This document shows, one piece after another, positions 41,271 through 49,728 of a stretch of DNA of 64,000 nt. The position numbers and the translations under genes are program-made. Positions within the stretch are counted from its first letter, which is position 1. Every line of letters starts with the position of its first letter. A model generated the notes under the pieces. The model was not told where the DNA came from, made no database searches, and saw nothing but the letters and a program-made list of their open reading frames with translations. Where the stretch lies: contig JAMXLM010000011.1 of assembly GCA_024280995.1 (NCBI GenBank), positions 84,240 through 148,239 of the forward strand, given 5' to 3'. Source of the stretch: Candidatus Dormiibacterota bacterium. Lineage in GTDB: Bacteria > Chloroflexota > Dormibacteria > Dormibacterales > Dormibacteraceae.

Positions 41271-42933
41271 CGCCGAGCGACACCAGCTCGAACCTGCCGA
41301 CGTCCACGAGCCCTCGGTCCGTGATCTTCAGCTCGGGGATGACGGACAGCGCAAGGAAGCTGAGCGTCATGAACGGCGACGCCATGGTCGCGCCCATCTC
41401 GCGCAGCCGCCCCTCCATCGATCGAAGCCGCTCATGCACCTCGCCAAGGGGGCGGTCGCTCATCAGCCCCGCCACCGGCAACGGCAGCTCCTCAACGACC
41501 CTCCCGCCCTCGGCGATGACGATGCCGCCGCCAATCTCCGCCAGGCGCATCGCGCACGCGGCCATATCCTCGTCGTCGACGCCCAGGACGACGATGTTGT
41601 GGGCGTCGTGCGCGACCGTCGACGCGAACGCGCCGCGCTTCAAGCCCACGTTGGTCGCGAAACCGATGCCGACCCGACCACTTGCGTGGTGGCGTTCGAC
41701 CACCGCGATCTTGATGAGGTCCCGCGCGGGGTCGGCGACGACGCAACCGTCCTCGACAGCCGGCGCGACGACGTCCACGCCGGTGACCAGCTGCGCCGGC
41801 ACGACCCGCATCACGCGGATCTTCTGCGGCCCCGCCGCGACCCGAAACGAAGTCGCGGCGAGAGGCGCCAGGCTCACGGTCTGGCGCACCCACTCCGGGA
41901 CGTCGAGCTTGACGTGCCTTGGCTCGGCGCCCCGCTTCAGCACCTGTCGCGGATTGAACGATTTGAGGTCGTCGAGGACGAGAATGTCCGCCTGATAGCC
42001 CGGTGCGATGGCGCCAAGGTGCCACAAGCGGTGGCAGGTCGCGGGGTTCAGGGTCGCCATCACCAGCGCGTCCTCCGGGCTGATGCCCTCTTCGACCGCG
42101 ACCCGGACCATCTGGTTGATGTGCCCCTGCTCGACGATGAAGTCGGGCTCCCGGTCGTCGGTGCAGAACGCGCACCGCTCTGTCCCGAAGCGCTTGATCA
42201 GCGGCAGCAGGTCGCGCAGGTTGCGGGCGATCGACGCCTCGCGAAGCAACACCCACATCCCCAGCCGGCGCTTCTCGAGTGCCTCCTCGAACGTCATCGC
42301 CTCGTGGTCGGATGTGATTCCCGCGCTGATGTACGCGTTGAGGGCCGGCCCGCGCACGCCGGGAGCGTGACCGTCGACGTGATCCGTCAGGCCGGTCTCG
42401 AGCTTGGCGAGCTCCGACTGGCTGCCGGCGATGACGCCGGGAAAGTTCATCATCTCTGCGATTCCCAGCGTCCGGCTGCGGCGCAGGAGGCTCTCGATGT
42501 CGCCGGTCGTGAACGGCCGCCGGGGTGACTCGAAGCGCGACGCCGGCACGCATGACGACGCCATGACGTAAACGTCGAGCGGGATGTCCTCACAGCAGTC
42601 GAGAAGCCAGTGGATGCCGTCGGTGCCGAGCACGTTCGCGATCTCGTGCGGGTCGGCGACCACCGCGGTCGTGCCGTGGGCGAGAACCGCGCGCGCGAAC
42701 TCGTCGACCATCAGCTTCGATGACTCGATGTGCATGTGGGCGTCGATGAAGCCCGGCACGAGGTACGCGCCTGAAACGTCCAGCTTGTGCGGACCGTCGT
42801 AGCGGCCCAACCCGACGACGTGGCCGTCCTTGACGGCGACGTCCACGTCGAGCCACTCCTTGGTGAAGACCGAGAAGACGTGGCCGCCGGAGAGCACCAG
42901 GTCGGCGGGCTCGTCGCCTCGCGCGACCGCCAT
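41263..42933 (-). CDS. ade: Adenine deaminase
   Basis: Converts adenine to hypoxanthine. The 556-residue amidohydrolase has the AdeC features PGFIDAHMHIESSKLMVDEFA (metal HxH followed by ESS), VVADPHEIANV, FCTDDREPDFI, ATLNPATCHRLW, and a C-terminal AdeC domain with VAHDAHNIVVLG and MTLSFLALSVIPELK. It is the first gene of the purine operon, supplying hypoxanthine to xanthine dehydrogenase. ATG 42933 is the first good start; 33 bases separate it from the divergent Mo-hydroxylase gene. Confidence 0.95.
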   Translation of the reverse strand: MAVARGDEPADLVLSGGHVFSVFTKEWLDVDVAVKDGHVVGLGRYDGPHKLDVSGAYLVPGFIDAHMHIESSKLMVDEFARAVLAHGTTAVVADPHEIANVLGTDGIHWLLDCCEDIPLDVYVMASSCVPASRFESPRRPFTTGDIESLLRRSRTLGIAEMMNFPGVIAGSQSELAKLETGLTDHVDGHAPGVRGPALNAYISAGITSDHEAMTFEEALEKRRLGMWVLLREASIARNLRDLLPLIKRFGTERCAFCTDDREPDFIVEQGHINQMVRVAVEEGISPEDALVMATLNPATCHRLWHLGAIAPGYQADILVLDDLKSFNPRQVLKRGAEPRHVKLDVPEWVRQTVSLAPLAATSFRVAAGPQKIRVMRVVPAQLVTGVDVVAPAVEDGCVVADPARDLIKIAVVERHHASGRVGIGFATNVGLKRGAFASTVAHDAHNIVVLGVDDEDMAACAMRLAEIGGGIVIAEGGRVVEELPLPVAGLMSDRPLGEVHERLRSMEGRLREMGATMASPFMTLSFLALSVIPELKITDRGLVDVGRFELVSLGVE

Positions 42934-42966
42934 CCAGTGTGCGTCGATGACGGAGACTTTAGCGGC

Positions 42967-45075
42967 ATGACGGCCGTGATCGGGCGGAGCCTCAGGCGGC
43001 TCGAGGACCCACGCCTGCTTCGCGGCGAGGGGCGGTTCGTCGACGACCTGCAGCCGCCAGGCTGCCTGCACGTGGCGATGGTGCGCAGCCCGTTCGCCAG
43101 CGGCCGCCTGGCCGGCGTCGAGGCGACGTTCACGGCCGCCGACCTCGAAGGATCGTGCCGGCCGCTCGGGGTGCACCTGACGACGCCGGGCGTCGTCTCG
43201 CCCGCGCGACCGATCCTGGCCGCAGAGCGCGTTCGGTTTGCAGGCGAGCTCATCGGCGCGGTCGTGGCGGCGACGCGCTACGAGGCGGCCGACGCCGCGC
43301 AGGCTGCGGCCTTCGAGATCGAGGCGCTACCCGCGGTGATCAGCTTCGAAGACGCCCTGGCGGACAGCGCCCATCTCGTGCACGACGCGGTGCCCGGCAA
43401 CCTCTACTTCACAGGACATCGCAGCTACGGCGAGGTCGCGGCGGCATTCAGGAAAGCCGACCTGGTGGTCGAGGGCGAGGTCACCCATCCCCGGGTCGCG
43501 CCGGCGCCGATCGAGCCACGTGGCGTCCTCGCGATGCCGAACGATGCGGAGGGCGTCACGGTCTGGACCTCGACCCAGGTGCCACATCTGGTCGCTGACG
43601 CGATCGCGGAGTGCCTCGACCTGGACCGACAAACGGTCCGCGTGGTGGCGGCGGACGTCGGCGGCGCGTTTGGCGGCAAGGCGCAGGTCTACCCCGAGGA
43701 GATCCTCCTGGCCTGGATCGCCCGACGCGTGAAGGCGCCGGTGAAATGGATCGAGACGCGCTCCGAGCACATGCAGGCCGCGTCCCATGCGCGTGATCAG
43801 CGTGTGCGATTCGAGGCCGCGATTCGAAAGGACGGACGCGTGCTGGGACTGAAGGCGACGGTTTATTCGAGCGTCGGGGCCTACGGCGTCCGGCCGTTCG
43901 GTCCGCTGCTCGACCCCCTCGGCACCGCCGGCCTGATGACCGGTCCCTACGACATCCGCGATTACGAGTACACGACATACGCGGTCGCGACGAACAAGTC
44001 TCCCGAAGGCCCGTACCGCGGGGTCGGAATGGTGACCGCCGTGCTCGCGCACGAACGGCTGATCGACCTGATCGCGGCTCGAGTCGGCATCGACCCGCTG
44101 GAGGTGCGCCGCCTCAACTTCGTGCCCCGTGAACGGATGCCCTACCGCACGGTCACCGGCCACCCCTACGAGTCGGGAGACTACGCCGCCGCCCTCGACG
44201 CCGCGGCGCGCGTGTTCGGCTACGACGAGATGAAGAAGACAGGAGCGACCGGCATCGGCGTCGCCTCGTACGTCGAGTACACGGGCGCGGGATCGGCGAC
44301 GTTCAAAGGTCGCGGCATGCTGGACATCCCCGGTGTGGACACCGCCCGCGTGTCGATGGCGGACGACGGCCGGCTCCGGGTCCAGACGTCCTCGCCGGCG
44401 ATCGGCCAGGGAATGCATACGACGCTGGCCCAGGTCGCGGCGGAGGCGTTCGGCACCGAGCCCGAGAACGTCGACGTCGAGCAGACCGACACCGCCAGCG
44501 TGGGGTCGGGGACGGGGACCTTCATGAGCCGGGGATCGGTGGGGGCGGCGACGAGCGTGTTTCGAGCCGCATCCTTGCTGCGCGAGCTCGCCCAGGAGAG
44601 CGGCGAGCTCGACGTCACCGTCATGTACGACGCGGCTCAGGCCTCGCATCCGTACGCCACCCACATGTGCGCGGTCGAGGTCGATCGGGAGACAGGCGCC
44701 GTCCAGGTCGTTCGCTACGTCGTCGCCGAAGACTGCGGGCCGCTCATCAATCCGAAGGTCGTCGAGGGTCAGGTCGAGGGCGGCGTCGCGCAAGCTGTCG
44801 GCGCGGCGCTTCTGGAGGAGGTCGTGTACGGACCCGACGGCGAGCTGCGGACCGGAACCTTTCTCGACTACATGGTCCCGTCCATCGCCGAGGTGCCTGG
44901 CATGGTCATCGAGCACCTGGAGACGCCGTCGACGGTGCACGAGCTCGGCACCAAAGGCGCTGGCGAAGGCGGGACGATCGGCGGGACGGCAGCCATCGCC
45001 GGCGCGGTCGCGGATGCGATGTCGCTTGCCGAGCTGCGGCTGCCGCTGACCCCCGACCGGCTCGTGTCCGGATGA
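42967..45075 (+). CDS. Orphan molybdenum hydroxylase large subunit
   Basis: Third xanthine-oxidase-family large subunit in the window, 702 residues, starting TAVIGRSLRRLEDPRLLRG. It has ADVGGAFGGK, an active-site loop PYRGVG (about 349) and the catalytic Glu in GTKGAGEGGTIGG (about 666), so it looks catalytically intact. The loop differs from both other copies. No FAD or Fe-S subunit genes adjoin it; it must borrow them, perhaps from 19.7-20.9 or 38.4-39.7 kb, or from elsewhere. It heads an operon with a CoA ligase, hydrolase, hydratase and flavin oxidoreductase (ATGA overlap with the ligase). The substrate is unknown, likely an N-heteroaromatic or aldehyde. Confidence 0.9.
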   Translation: MTAVIGRSLRRLEDPRLLRGEGRFVDDLQPPGCLHVAMVRSPFASGRLAGVEATFTAADLEGSCRPLGVHLTTPGVVSPARPILAAERVRFAGELIGAVVAATRYEAADAAQAAAFEIEALPAVISFEDALADSAHLVHDAVPGNLYFTGHRSYGEVAAAFRKADLVVEGEVTHPRVAPAPIEPRGVLAMPNDAEGVTVWTSTQVPHLVADAIAECLDLDRQTVRVVAADVGGAFGGKAQVYPEEILLAWIARRVKAPVKWIETRSEHMQAASHARDQRVRFEAAIRKDGRVLGLKATVYSSVGAYGVRPFGPLLDPLGTAGLMTGPYDIRDYEYTTYAVATNKSPEGPYRGVGMVTAVLAHERLIDLIAARVGIDPLEVRRLNFVPRERMPYRTVTGHPYESGDYAAALDAAARVFGYDEMKKTGATGIGVASYVEYTGAGSATFKGRGMLDIPGVDTARVSMADDGRLRVQTSSPAIGQGMHTTLAQVAAEAFGTEPENVDVEQTDTASVGSGTGTFMSRGSVGAATSVFRAASLLRELAQESGELDVTVMYDAAQASHPYATHMCAVEVDRETGAVQVVRYVVAEDCGPLINPKVVEGQVEGGVAQAVGAALLEEVVYGPDGELRTGTFLDYMVPSIAEVPGMVIEHLETPSTVHELGTKGAGEGGTIGGTAAIAGAVADAMSLAELRLPLTPDRLVSG

Positions 45076-46427
45076 CGCCCTACCGGCCGCTCAGCTACCT
45101 CGAGGGGCACGACGGCCTCGCGATCTGGGAAGAGGGCGCCGAGATGTCGTTTCCAGAGCTCGTCGCGCAGGTCCGGCGTGCGCAGCGGTCGCTCTGGGCT
45201 CGCGGCGTCCGCGCCGGCGACGTCGTCGGAGTTCAGCTTCCGAACGTGTGGCAGTACGTGGCGCTCGAGCTCGCCCTGCCCGACATGGGCGCGGTCCTCC
45301 TGCCACTGCCGCTGAGCCTCGGCGAGCACGAGCTGCGGTGGGTCGAGGAGAAGGCACGGCCGAGGCTGACGATCCGTGAGCTCGATCTCGGCGAGGGCGA
45401 TGACGGCCCGATGCCCGCAGCTCCCGATCCGGAGCGCATCGTCGAGATCGCGTTGACCTCGGGCACGACCGGGATGCCGAAGCTCGCGTCGCTGTCGGCG
45501 CGTCTCAAGCAGGTCACGTTCGAGGGCTTCACAAGCCGGCTCGAGATAACGCCGCGGGACCGCGTCCTGCCCATGACCCCGCTGACCCAGGGCATCGGCG
45601 GCATGTGCCTTTACTGCCTGCGCATGGGCGCCGCGCTGGTGATGCTCCGCGAGCCGCACTGGACGGCCGAGCGCTGCCTGCGCATCGCCGCCGAATCGCG
45701 GGCTACCGTGTTGGTCGGCGTGCCGACCAACGTGATCCGGATGCTGAACCACCCGATCTCGCTTCCCGACGTCCGCGCAGTCGCAGTCGCGGGCGCGCCG
45801 CTGCCCCCCGAGATAGCAGAGCGATGGGAGACCGCGACCGGGATTCCAATCTCGAGCTTCTATGGCTCGATGGACGCCGGCCAGCTCGCGGTGGGCCGGC
45901 CGTCCGACCCGCGGGACAAGCGCTGGACCACCGTCGGGCGCCCGCACGACAGCGCCGAGTGGCGGATCGTCGACGGCGAGATCTGCATGCGCGGCGACCT
46001 GGTGCAGCGGCGCTATTGGGGCGAGACGTTCGGCCCTTACGCGGCTGACGGCTGGGCGCACATGGGCGACCTCGGTTTCGTCGACGACGACGGCTACCTC
46101 CACGTCGTCGGCAGGGTGAAGGACATCATCATTCGGGGCGGAACCAACATCAACCCGTACGAGGTGGAGTCGATGCTGCGCATGCACTCGGCCGTGCGCG
46201 ACGCTTGCGTCGTGGGGCGAACGCATCCCGAGCTTGGCGAAGAGCCGGTTGCTTTCGTGGTCGGCGACATCGACAAGGCGGAGCTCGACGGCTTCCTGGC
46301 CGAGCGCGGCCTCGCCCACTACAAGTGGCCGGCGGCGGTCTACGTGGTCGACGAGCTGCCGCTGTCCGGACCAGGCAAGGTGAACCGAAAATCACTGCGC
46401 GAGATGGCCGTTGCGCGCGCGGTGTGA
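45072..46427 (+). CDS. AMP-dependent acyl-CoA synthetase
   Basis: ANL-superfamily ligase of 451 residues. ALTSGTTGMPKLA is the phosphate-binding motif, FYGSMDAGQLAVG stands where YGxTE is usual, MGDLGFVDDDG and the hinge GRVKDIIIRGGTNINPYEVE follow, with the C-terminal Lys in SGPGKVNRKSL. It probably activates a carboxylic acid formed by the upstream Mo-hydroxylase for CoA-dependent breakdown by the enoyl-CoA hydratase downstream. The SMDAG variant suggests unusual acyl specificity. Confidence 0.9.
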   Translation: MTPYRPLSYLEGHDGLAIWEEGAEMSFPELVAQVRRAQRSLWARGVRAGDVVGVQLPNVWQYVALELALPDMGAVLLPLPLSLGEHELRWVEEKARPRLTIRELDLGEGDDGPMPAAPDPERIVEIALTSGTTGMPKLASLSARLKQVTFEGFTSRLEITPRDRVLPMTPLTQGIGGMCLYCLRMGAALVMLREPHWTAERCLRIAAESRATVLVGVPTNVIRMLNHPISLPDVRAVAVAGAPLPPEIAERWETATGIPISSFYGSMDAGQLAVGRPSDPRDKRWTTVGRPHDSAEWRIVDGEICMRGDLVQRRYWGETFGPYAADGWAHMGDLGFVDDDGYLHVVGRVKDIIIRGGTNINPYEVESMLRMHSAVRDACVVGRTHPELGEEPVAFVVGDIDKAELDGFLAERGLAHYKWPAAVYVVDELPLSGPGKVNRKSLREMAVARAV

Positions 46428-47193
46428 TGACATCGAGGTCGCCTGGTTCGAAGCCGGCCGCGGCGAGCCACTCGTGCTGGTGCATGGTCTCGGCGATGAT
46501 CACCGCGCCTGGCGACGAACGCTGCCCGATCTCATGCTCCGCCATCGCGTCGTCCTATATGACCTGCGAGGCCACGGCCAGACGACGCTCGGCAATCCCG
46601 ACGGGACGCTGCGCCAGCTGGGCAATGACCTGGTCGGCCTGCTCGACGTTCTCGAGGTCGAGCGAGCACGGATCGTGGGTTTCTCGCTGGGCGGAACGAT
46701 AGCGATGCGGGTCGCGATCGACCATCCCGGCCGCGTGGACAGGCTCGTCCTCGTCGCGACGTCGAGCCGCGTCGGGCGTTCGGCCGCGGGTTGGTACCGA
46801 GAGCGGGTCGCGATGGTGAAGAACGAGGATTCCTGGCTGCGCGAGACGCTCGACCGCGACACCGCCGACGTCTACGCGCAGGCGCCCAACGAGCTGGAGG
46901 ACGGTTTGCTGATCAGGCGGCAGTCGACCGAGGACCCGCGCGGCTACGGCAACGCCTGCGCGGCGATGGCCGCGCTGTTCGAGCGGCCGCTGGATCCCGA
47001 GCTCGGCGAGATAACGGCGCCGGCGCTGATCATCGCCTCCGACCTCGACCAGCACTGCCCGCCCAAGGCGGCCGAGATCATCCGCGAGGGCATATCGGGG
47101 AGCCGGCTGGAGCTGATCAAGGGCGCGGGACATGCGATCCCGGTGGAGAGAGGCTTCGAGCTGGCGGCATCGATCAACCGGTTCCTCGGTTGA
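46411..47193 (+). CDS. Alpha/beta hydrolase
   Basis: Alpha/beta-fold hydrolase of 260 residues: oxyanion LVHGLGDDHRAW, nucleophile elbow GFSLGG, Asp in SDLDQHCPP, His in GAGHAIPVE. Relatives include 3-oxoadipate enol-lactonase (PcaD) and ring-cleavage C-C hydrolases. TTG 46411, preceded by GAGATGG, overlaps the ligase by 17 bases; no other start keeps the first strand. The operon context suggests hydrolysis of a lactone, amide or ring-fission product. Confidence 0.88.
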   Translation: MRARCDDIEVAWFEAGRGEPLVLVHGLGDDHRAWRRTLPDLMLRHRVVLYDLRGHGQTTLGNPDGTLRQLGNDLVGLLDVLEVERARIVGFSLGGTIAMRVAIDHPGRVDRLVLVATSSRVGRSAAGWYRERVAMVKNEDSWLRETLDRDTADVYAQAPNELEDGLLIRRQSTEDPRGYGNACAAMAALFERPLDPELGEITAPALIIASDLDQHCPPKAAEIIREGISGSRLELIKGAGHAIPVERGFELAASINRFLG

Positions 47194-47939
47194 CCGAGTC
47201 GCTCCTGCGTGAGTGGGGCGTGCACGACGTGCTCACGCTCACGATCAACCGCCCCGAGCGCCGCAACGCCGTGGATCCCGAGCTGCTGTCGGCGCTGGCG
47301 GAGGCGCTTCGGTCCGACGGCGAGCGAGCACGAGCGGTCATCCTGCGCGGGGCTGGAGACAGAGCGTTCTGCGCCGGCTACGACCTCTCGCGCCTGAAGG
47401 GCACAGCCGAAGACCTCGAAGCGGACCACCACATCGGCGAGGCGGCAACGGCCATCCGCGCGTGCCCAGCACCGGTGATCGCGCGCCTGCAGGGCCACTG
47501 CCACGGCGCCGGGGTCGAGCTCGCGATGAGCTGCGACCTGCGAATCTCCGCGGACCAGCTCCAGCTGTCTGTGCCGGCGGTCAGCCTCGGCGTGGTCTAC
47601 CGGTTCCCGTTCGTCGCGCGACTGGTCCAGATCTGCGGCAGCGCCCGGACGTCAGACCTGCTTCTGGGCATGCCGACGCTCGATGCCGAGACGGCGTACC
47701 AGTGGGGACTGATTTCCGAGGTCGTGCCCGCCGCCCTTCTGGACGCGCGGGTTGCGGCGATCGCTGAAAGACTCGCGACTTCGCCGCGAGCAGCCGTCCA
47801 CGGCACCAAGGCGAGCTTGAACCTGATCGAGCGGCGCGGAGTCGCGGGCGAGGACTTGCTCGAGGCGCAGCAGCTGCGCGCCGAGGCGGCCTCCAGCCCC
47901 GAACGCAAGGAAGCTCTCGAACGCCGCCGCAAGCGATGA
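47190..47939 (+). CDS. Enoyl-CoA hydratase/isomerase family protein
   Basis: Crotonase-fold protein of 249 residues with LTLTINRPERRNA, the oxyanion segments AFCAGYDLSRLKG and GHCHGAGVELAMSCD, and a C-terminal helical part. The first catalytic Glu of classical hydratases (in the GLxPGxGGT region) is not evident: the region reads LGVVYRFPFVARL, so it may act as hydrolase, isomerase or decarboxylase on a CoA ester. TTG 47190 overlaps the hydrolase stop (TTGA). Confidence 0.88.
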   Translation: MTESLLREWGVHDVLTLTINRPERRNAVDPELLSALAEALRSDGERARAVILRGAGDRAFCAGYDLSRLKGTAEDLEADHHIGEAATAIRACPAPVIARLQGHCHGAGVELAMSCDLRISADQLQLSVPAVSLGVVYRFPFVARLVQICGSARTSDLLLGMPTLDAETAYQWGLISEVVPAALLDARVAAIAERLATSPRAAVHGTKASLNLIERRGVAGEDLLEAQQLRAEAASSPERKEALERRRKR

Positions 47940-48853
47940 AGGGCCGGGCGCGCGCAGGGCGCACCTCCGGCTACGACGTCAGCGCGGGCATCAGCTCCAA
48001 GCAGTCGTTCGACAGCTGGGCGAAGTTCGTCGCGGGCCTCGAGGCGGAAGGCGTCAGTCGCATCTGGGTGATCGACTCCCAGCTGGCGATGAAGGACGTG
48101 TACGCCGGGCTCGTGGTCGCGGCGCTCAACACCAGGACGCTCGGCCTCGGCACCGGCGTGACCAACGCTGTGACAAGGCACCCTTCGGTCACCGCGAATG
48201 CGATCGCCGCCGTCAATGAGCTTTCCAACGGCCGCGCCATCCTTGGTCTGGGCGCGGGCGACTCGGCGCTGTATGGAATCGGCCTGAAGCCGCAAAAGGT
48301 TGCCGAGGTCGAGGAGGCCGTCGCCTACTTTCGAGCTCAAGCCCCTGAGATCCCGATCTATCTTGCGGTCAGCCAGCAGCGAATGTGCGAGTTGGCGGGG
48401 CGAGTCGCGGACGGTGCGATCGTGATGGGCCCTGCCCAGCCTGAGATGGTGCGCCGCCAGGTCGAGTGGATCGCTCCGAAGAAAGGCTTCGAGGTCGCGT
48501 TCATCTCCCCCACCTCGACCGAGATCGAAGACGTGCGGTCGTGGGCCTCGACGCAGGCGAGGCTGATGTCCCATCACAAGGACCTGCCGCCGAGCCTCGA
48601 GCCCTTTCGCGGTGAGATGACAAGAAGCGCGGAAGCCTACGACTACTCGGAACACCTCTCGACCGACGCCGGCCACATCGCAGCCGTTTCCGATGAGCTG
48701 GTGACCGCGCTGGCCGTCGTCGGGTCCGTCGAAGAATGCAGAGCACGGCTGCGCGACCTGCAAGCCGCGGGCGTGGACAGGTTCATCTTTCCGTTGGCGG
48801 GCAGGAACCGGCTCGAGCGGTGGCGGAGGCTCCGCGATCAGATCATCGTGTAG
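47936..48853 (+). CDS. LLM-class flavin-dependent oxidoreductase
   Basis: Luciferase-like monooxygenase or F420-dependent reductase of 305 residues. LGTGVTNAVTRHPSVTANAIAAV and GRAILGLGAGDSAL are the family signatures (methylene-tetrahydromethanopterin-reductase-like group). It is the last gene of the orphan Mo-hydroxylase operon (ATGA overlap with the hydratase) and may open or oxygenate a heterocycle, as RutA does for uracil, though it is not RutA-like in length or motif. Its end overlaps the opposing SDR by 16 bases. Confidence 0.88.
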   Translation: MKGRARAGRTSGYDVSAGISSKQSFDSWAKFVAGLEAEGVSRIWVIDSQLAMKDVYAGLVVAALNTRTLGLGTGVTNAVTRHPSVTANAIAAVNELSNGRAILGLGAGDSALYGIGLKPQKVAEVEEAVAYFRAQAPEIPIYLAVSQQRMCELAGRVADGAIVMGPAQPEMVRRQVEWIAPKKGFEVAFISPTSTEIEDVRSWASTQARLMSHHKDLPPSLEPFRGEMTRSAEAYDYSEHLSTDAGHIAAVSDELVTALAVVGSVEECRARLRDLQAAGVDRFIFPLAGRNRLERWRRLRDQIIV

Positions 48854-49620
48854 CCACCGCTGACCGACAGCGTCTGGCCGGTGACGTACGACGCCCGATC
48901 GGAGGCCAGCAGCAGAACGGCGGGAACGACGTCCTCCGCGGTGCCGAGGCGCCGCAGCGGGTAGTTCTTGGCCGCCTTCTCCCGGACCTCTGGGGTGAAC
49001 TTGTCAAGCTGCTCAGACGACCACATCGAGTTGGCCCCCGAAGTCTCCGGGTCACCGACGATGAGGCCCGGACAGACGACGTTCAGCGTGATGTTGTATT
49101 TCCCGACCTCGCGCGCGATCGCCTTGGACATCGCGATCACTCCCGCTTTCGTGCCGCTGTAGACGGCCTCCCGCCACTCTCCCATGCGACCCGCGTCGGA
49201 GCCGATCGAGACGATGCGGCCGTAGCGCCGCTCGACCATCGGGTCGAGGACCGCGCGCACGCAGTTGATGAAGCCCCACATGTCGATCGCGATCTCGCGT
49301 TCCCACTCCGTGCGCGGCTTGTCGACGAACAGCCGGTCGATGGTCCAGCCCGCGCAGTTGACGAGCACGTCGACACCGCCCATCTCGCCAGTCGCGAACC
49401 GGACGGTTGATTGGACCGACTCCCAATCCGTGACGTCTGTGTGCCTGGCGACGATCGTGCCCGAGGGCGCGTCGGCCTCGACCTTCCTGGCCTGGGAATC
49501 GTCGACGTCGGCGATGACCACGCGCGCTCCCTCGGCTGCGAACCCCAGCGTGATCGCGCGCCCGAGGTTCGAGGCACCACCGGTGACGATCACGGTCTTG
49601 CCGCTGAGCCCGAGGTCCAC
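48838..49620 (-). CDS. Short-chain dehydrogenase/reductase
   Basis: Classical SDR of 260 residues: NAD(P) motif TGGASNLGRA, VLVNCAGW, catalytic Ser in SIGSDAGRMG, YSGTK with Tyr and Lys, and NVVCPGLIVGDPET. D38-like ADVDD after strand 2 favours NAD+. It faces the orphan Mo-hydroxylase operon and may oxidise a hydroxyacyl intermediate; this is guilt by position. GTG 49620 is the start, and a perfect 20-bp palindrome lies 15 bases upstream. Confidence 0.92.
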   Translation of the reverse strand: MDLGLSGKTVIVTGGASNLGRAITLGFAAEGARVVIADVDDSQARKVEADAPSGTIVARHTDVTDWESVQSTVRFATGEMGGVDVLVNCAGWTIDRLFVDKPRTEWEREIAIDMWGFINCVRAVLDPMVERRYGRIVSIGSDAGRMGEWREAVYSGTKAGVIAMSKAIAREVGKYNITLNVVCPGLIVGDPETSGANSMWSSEQLDKFTPEVREKAAKNYPLRRLGTAEDVVPAVLLLASDRASYVTGQTLSVSGGYTMI

Positions 49621-49635
49621 GCCAGGACGAATTCT

Positions 49636-49655
49636 CGGACAGTCCGGACTGTCCG
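49636..49655. promoter_or_regulatory. Perfect 20-bp palindrome, probable operator of the SDR gene
   Basis: CGGACAGTCC is followed directly by its reverse complement GGACTGTCCG. It sits 15 bases before the SDR start, where a repressor would block transcription; size and symmetry fit a TetR- or GntR-type dimer site. Too compact for a terminator, since there is no loop. The rest of the 108-base gap (49621-49728) shows nothing else. Confidence 0.5.
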
Positions 49656-49728
49656 CGGTTCTGAGGGCCCAAACGGACCGACAGTGGCGACCATCCGCGC
49701 GGGTGACACGGCGAAGTTTGTCTCGGCC

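Noticed and set aside
47936..48853. RutA-type uracil ring-opening monooxygenase
   Set aside because: It is a luciferase-fold protein, but shorter and with F420-reductase-like motifs; none of the other rut genes are nearby.
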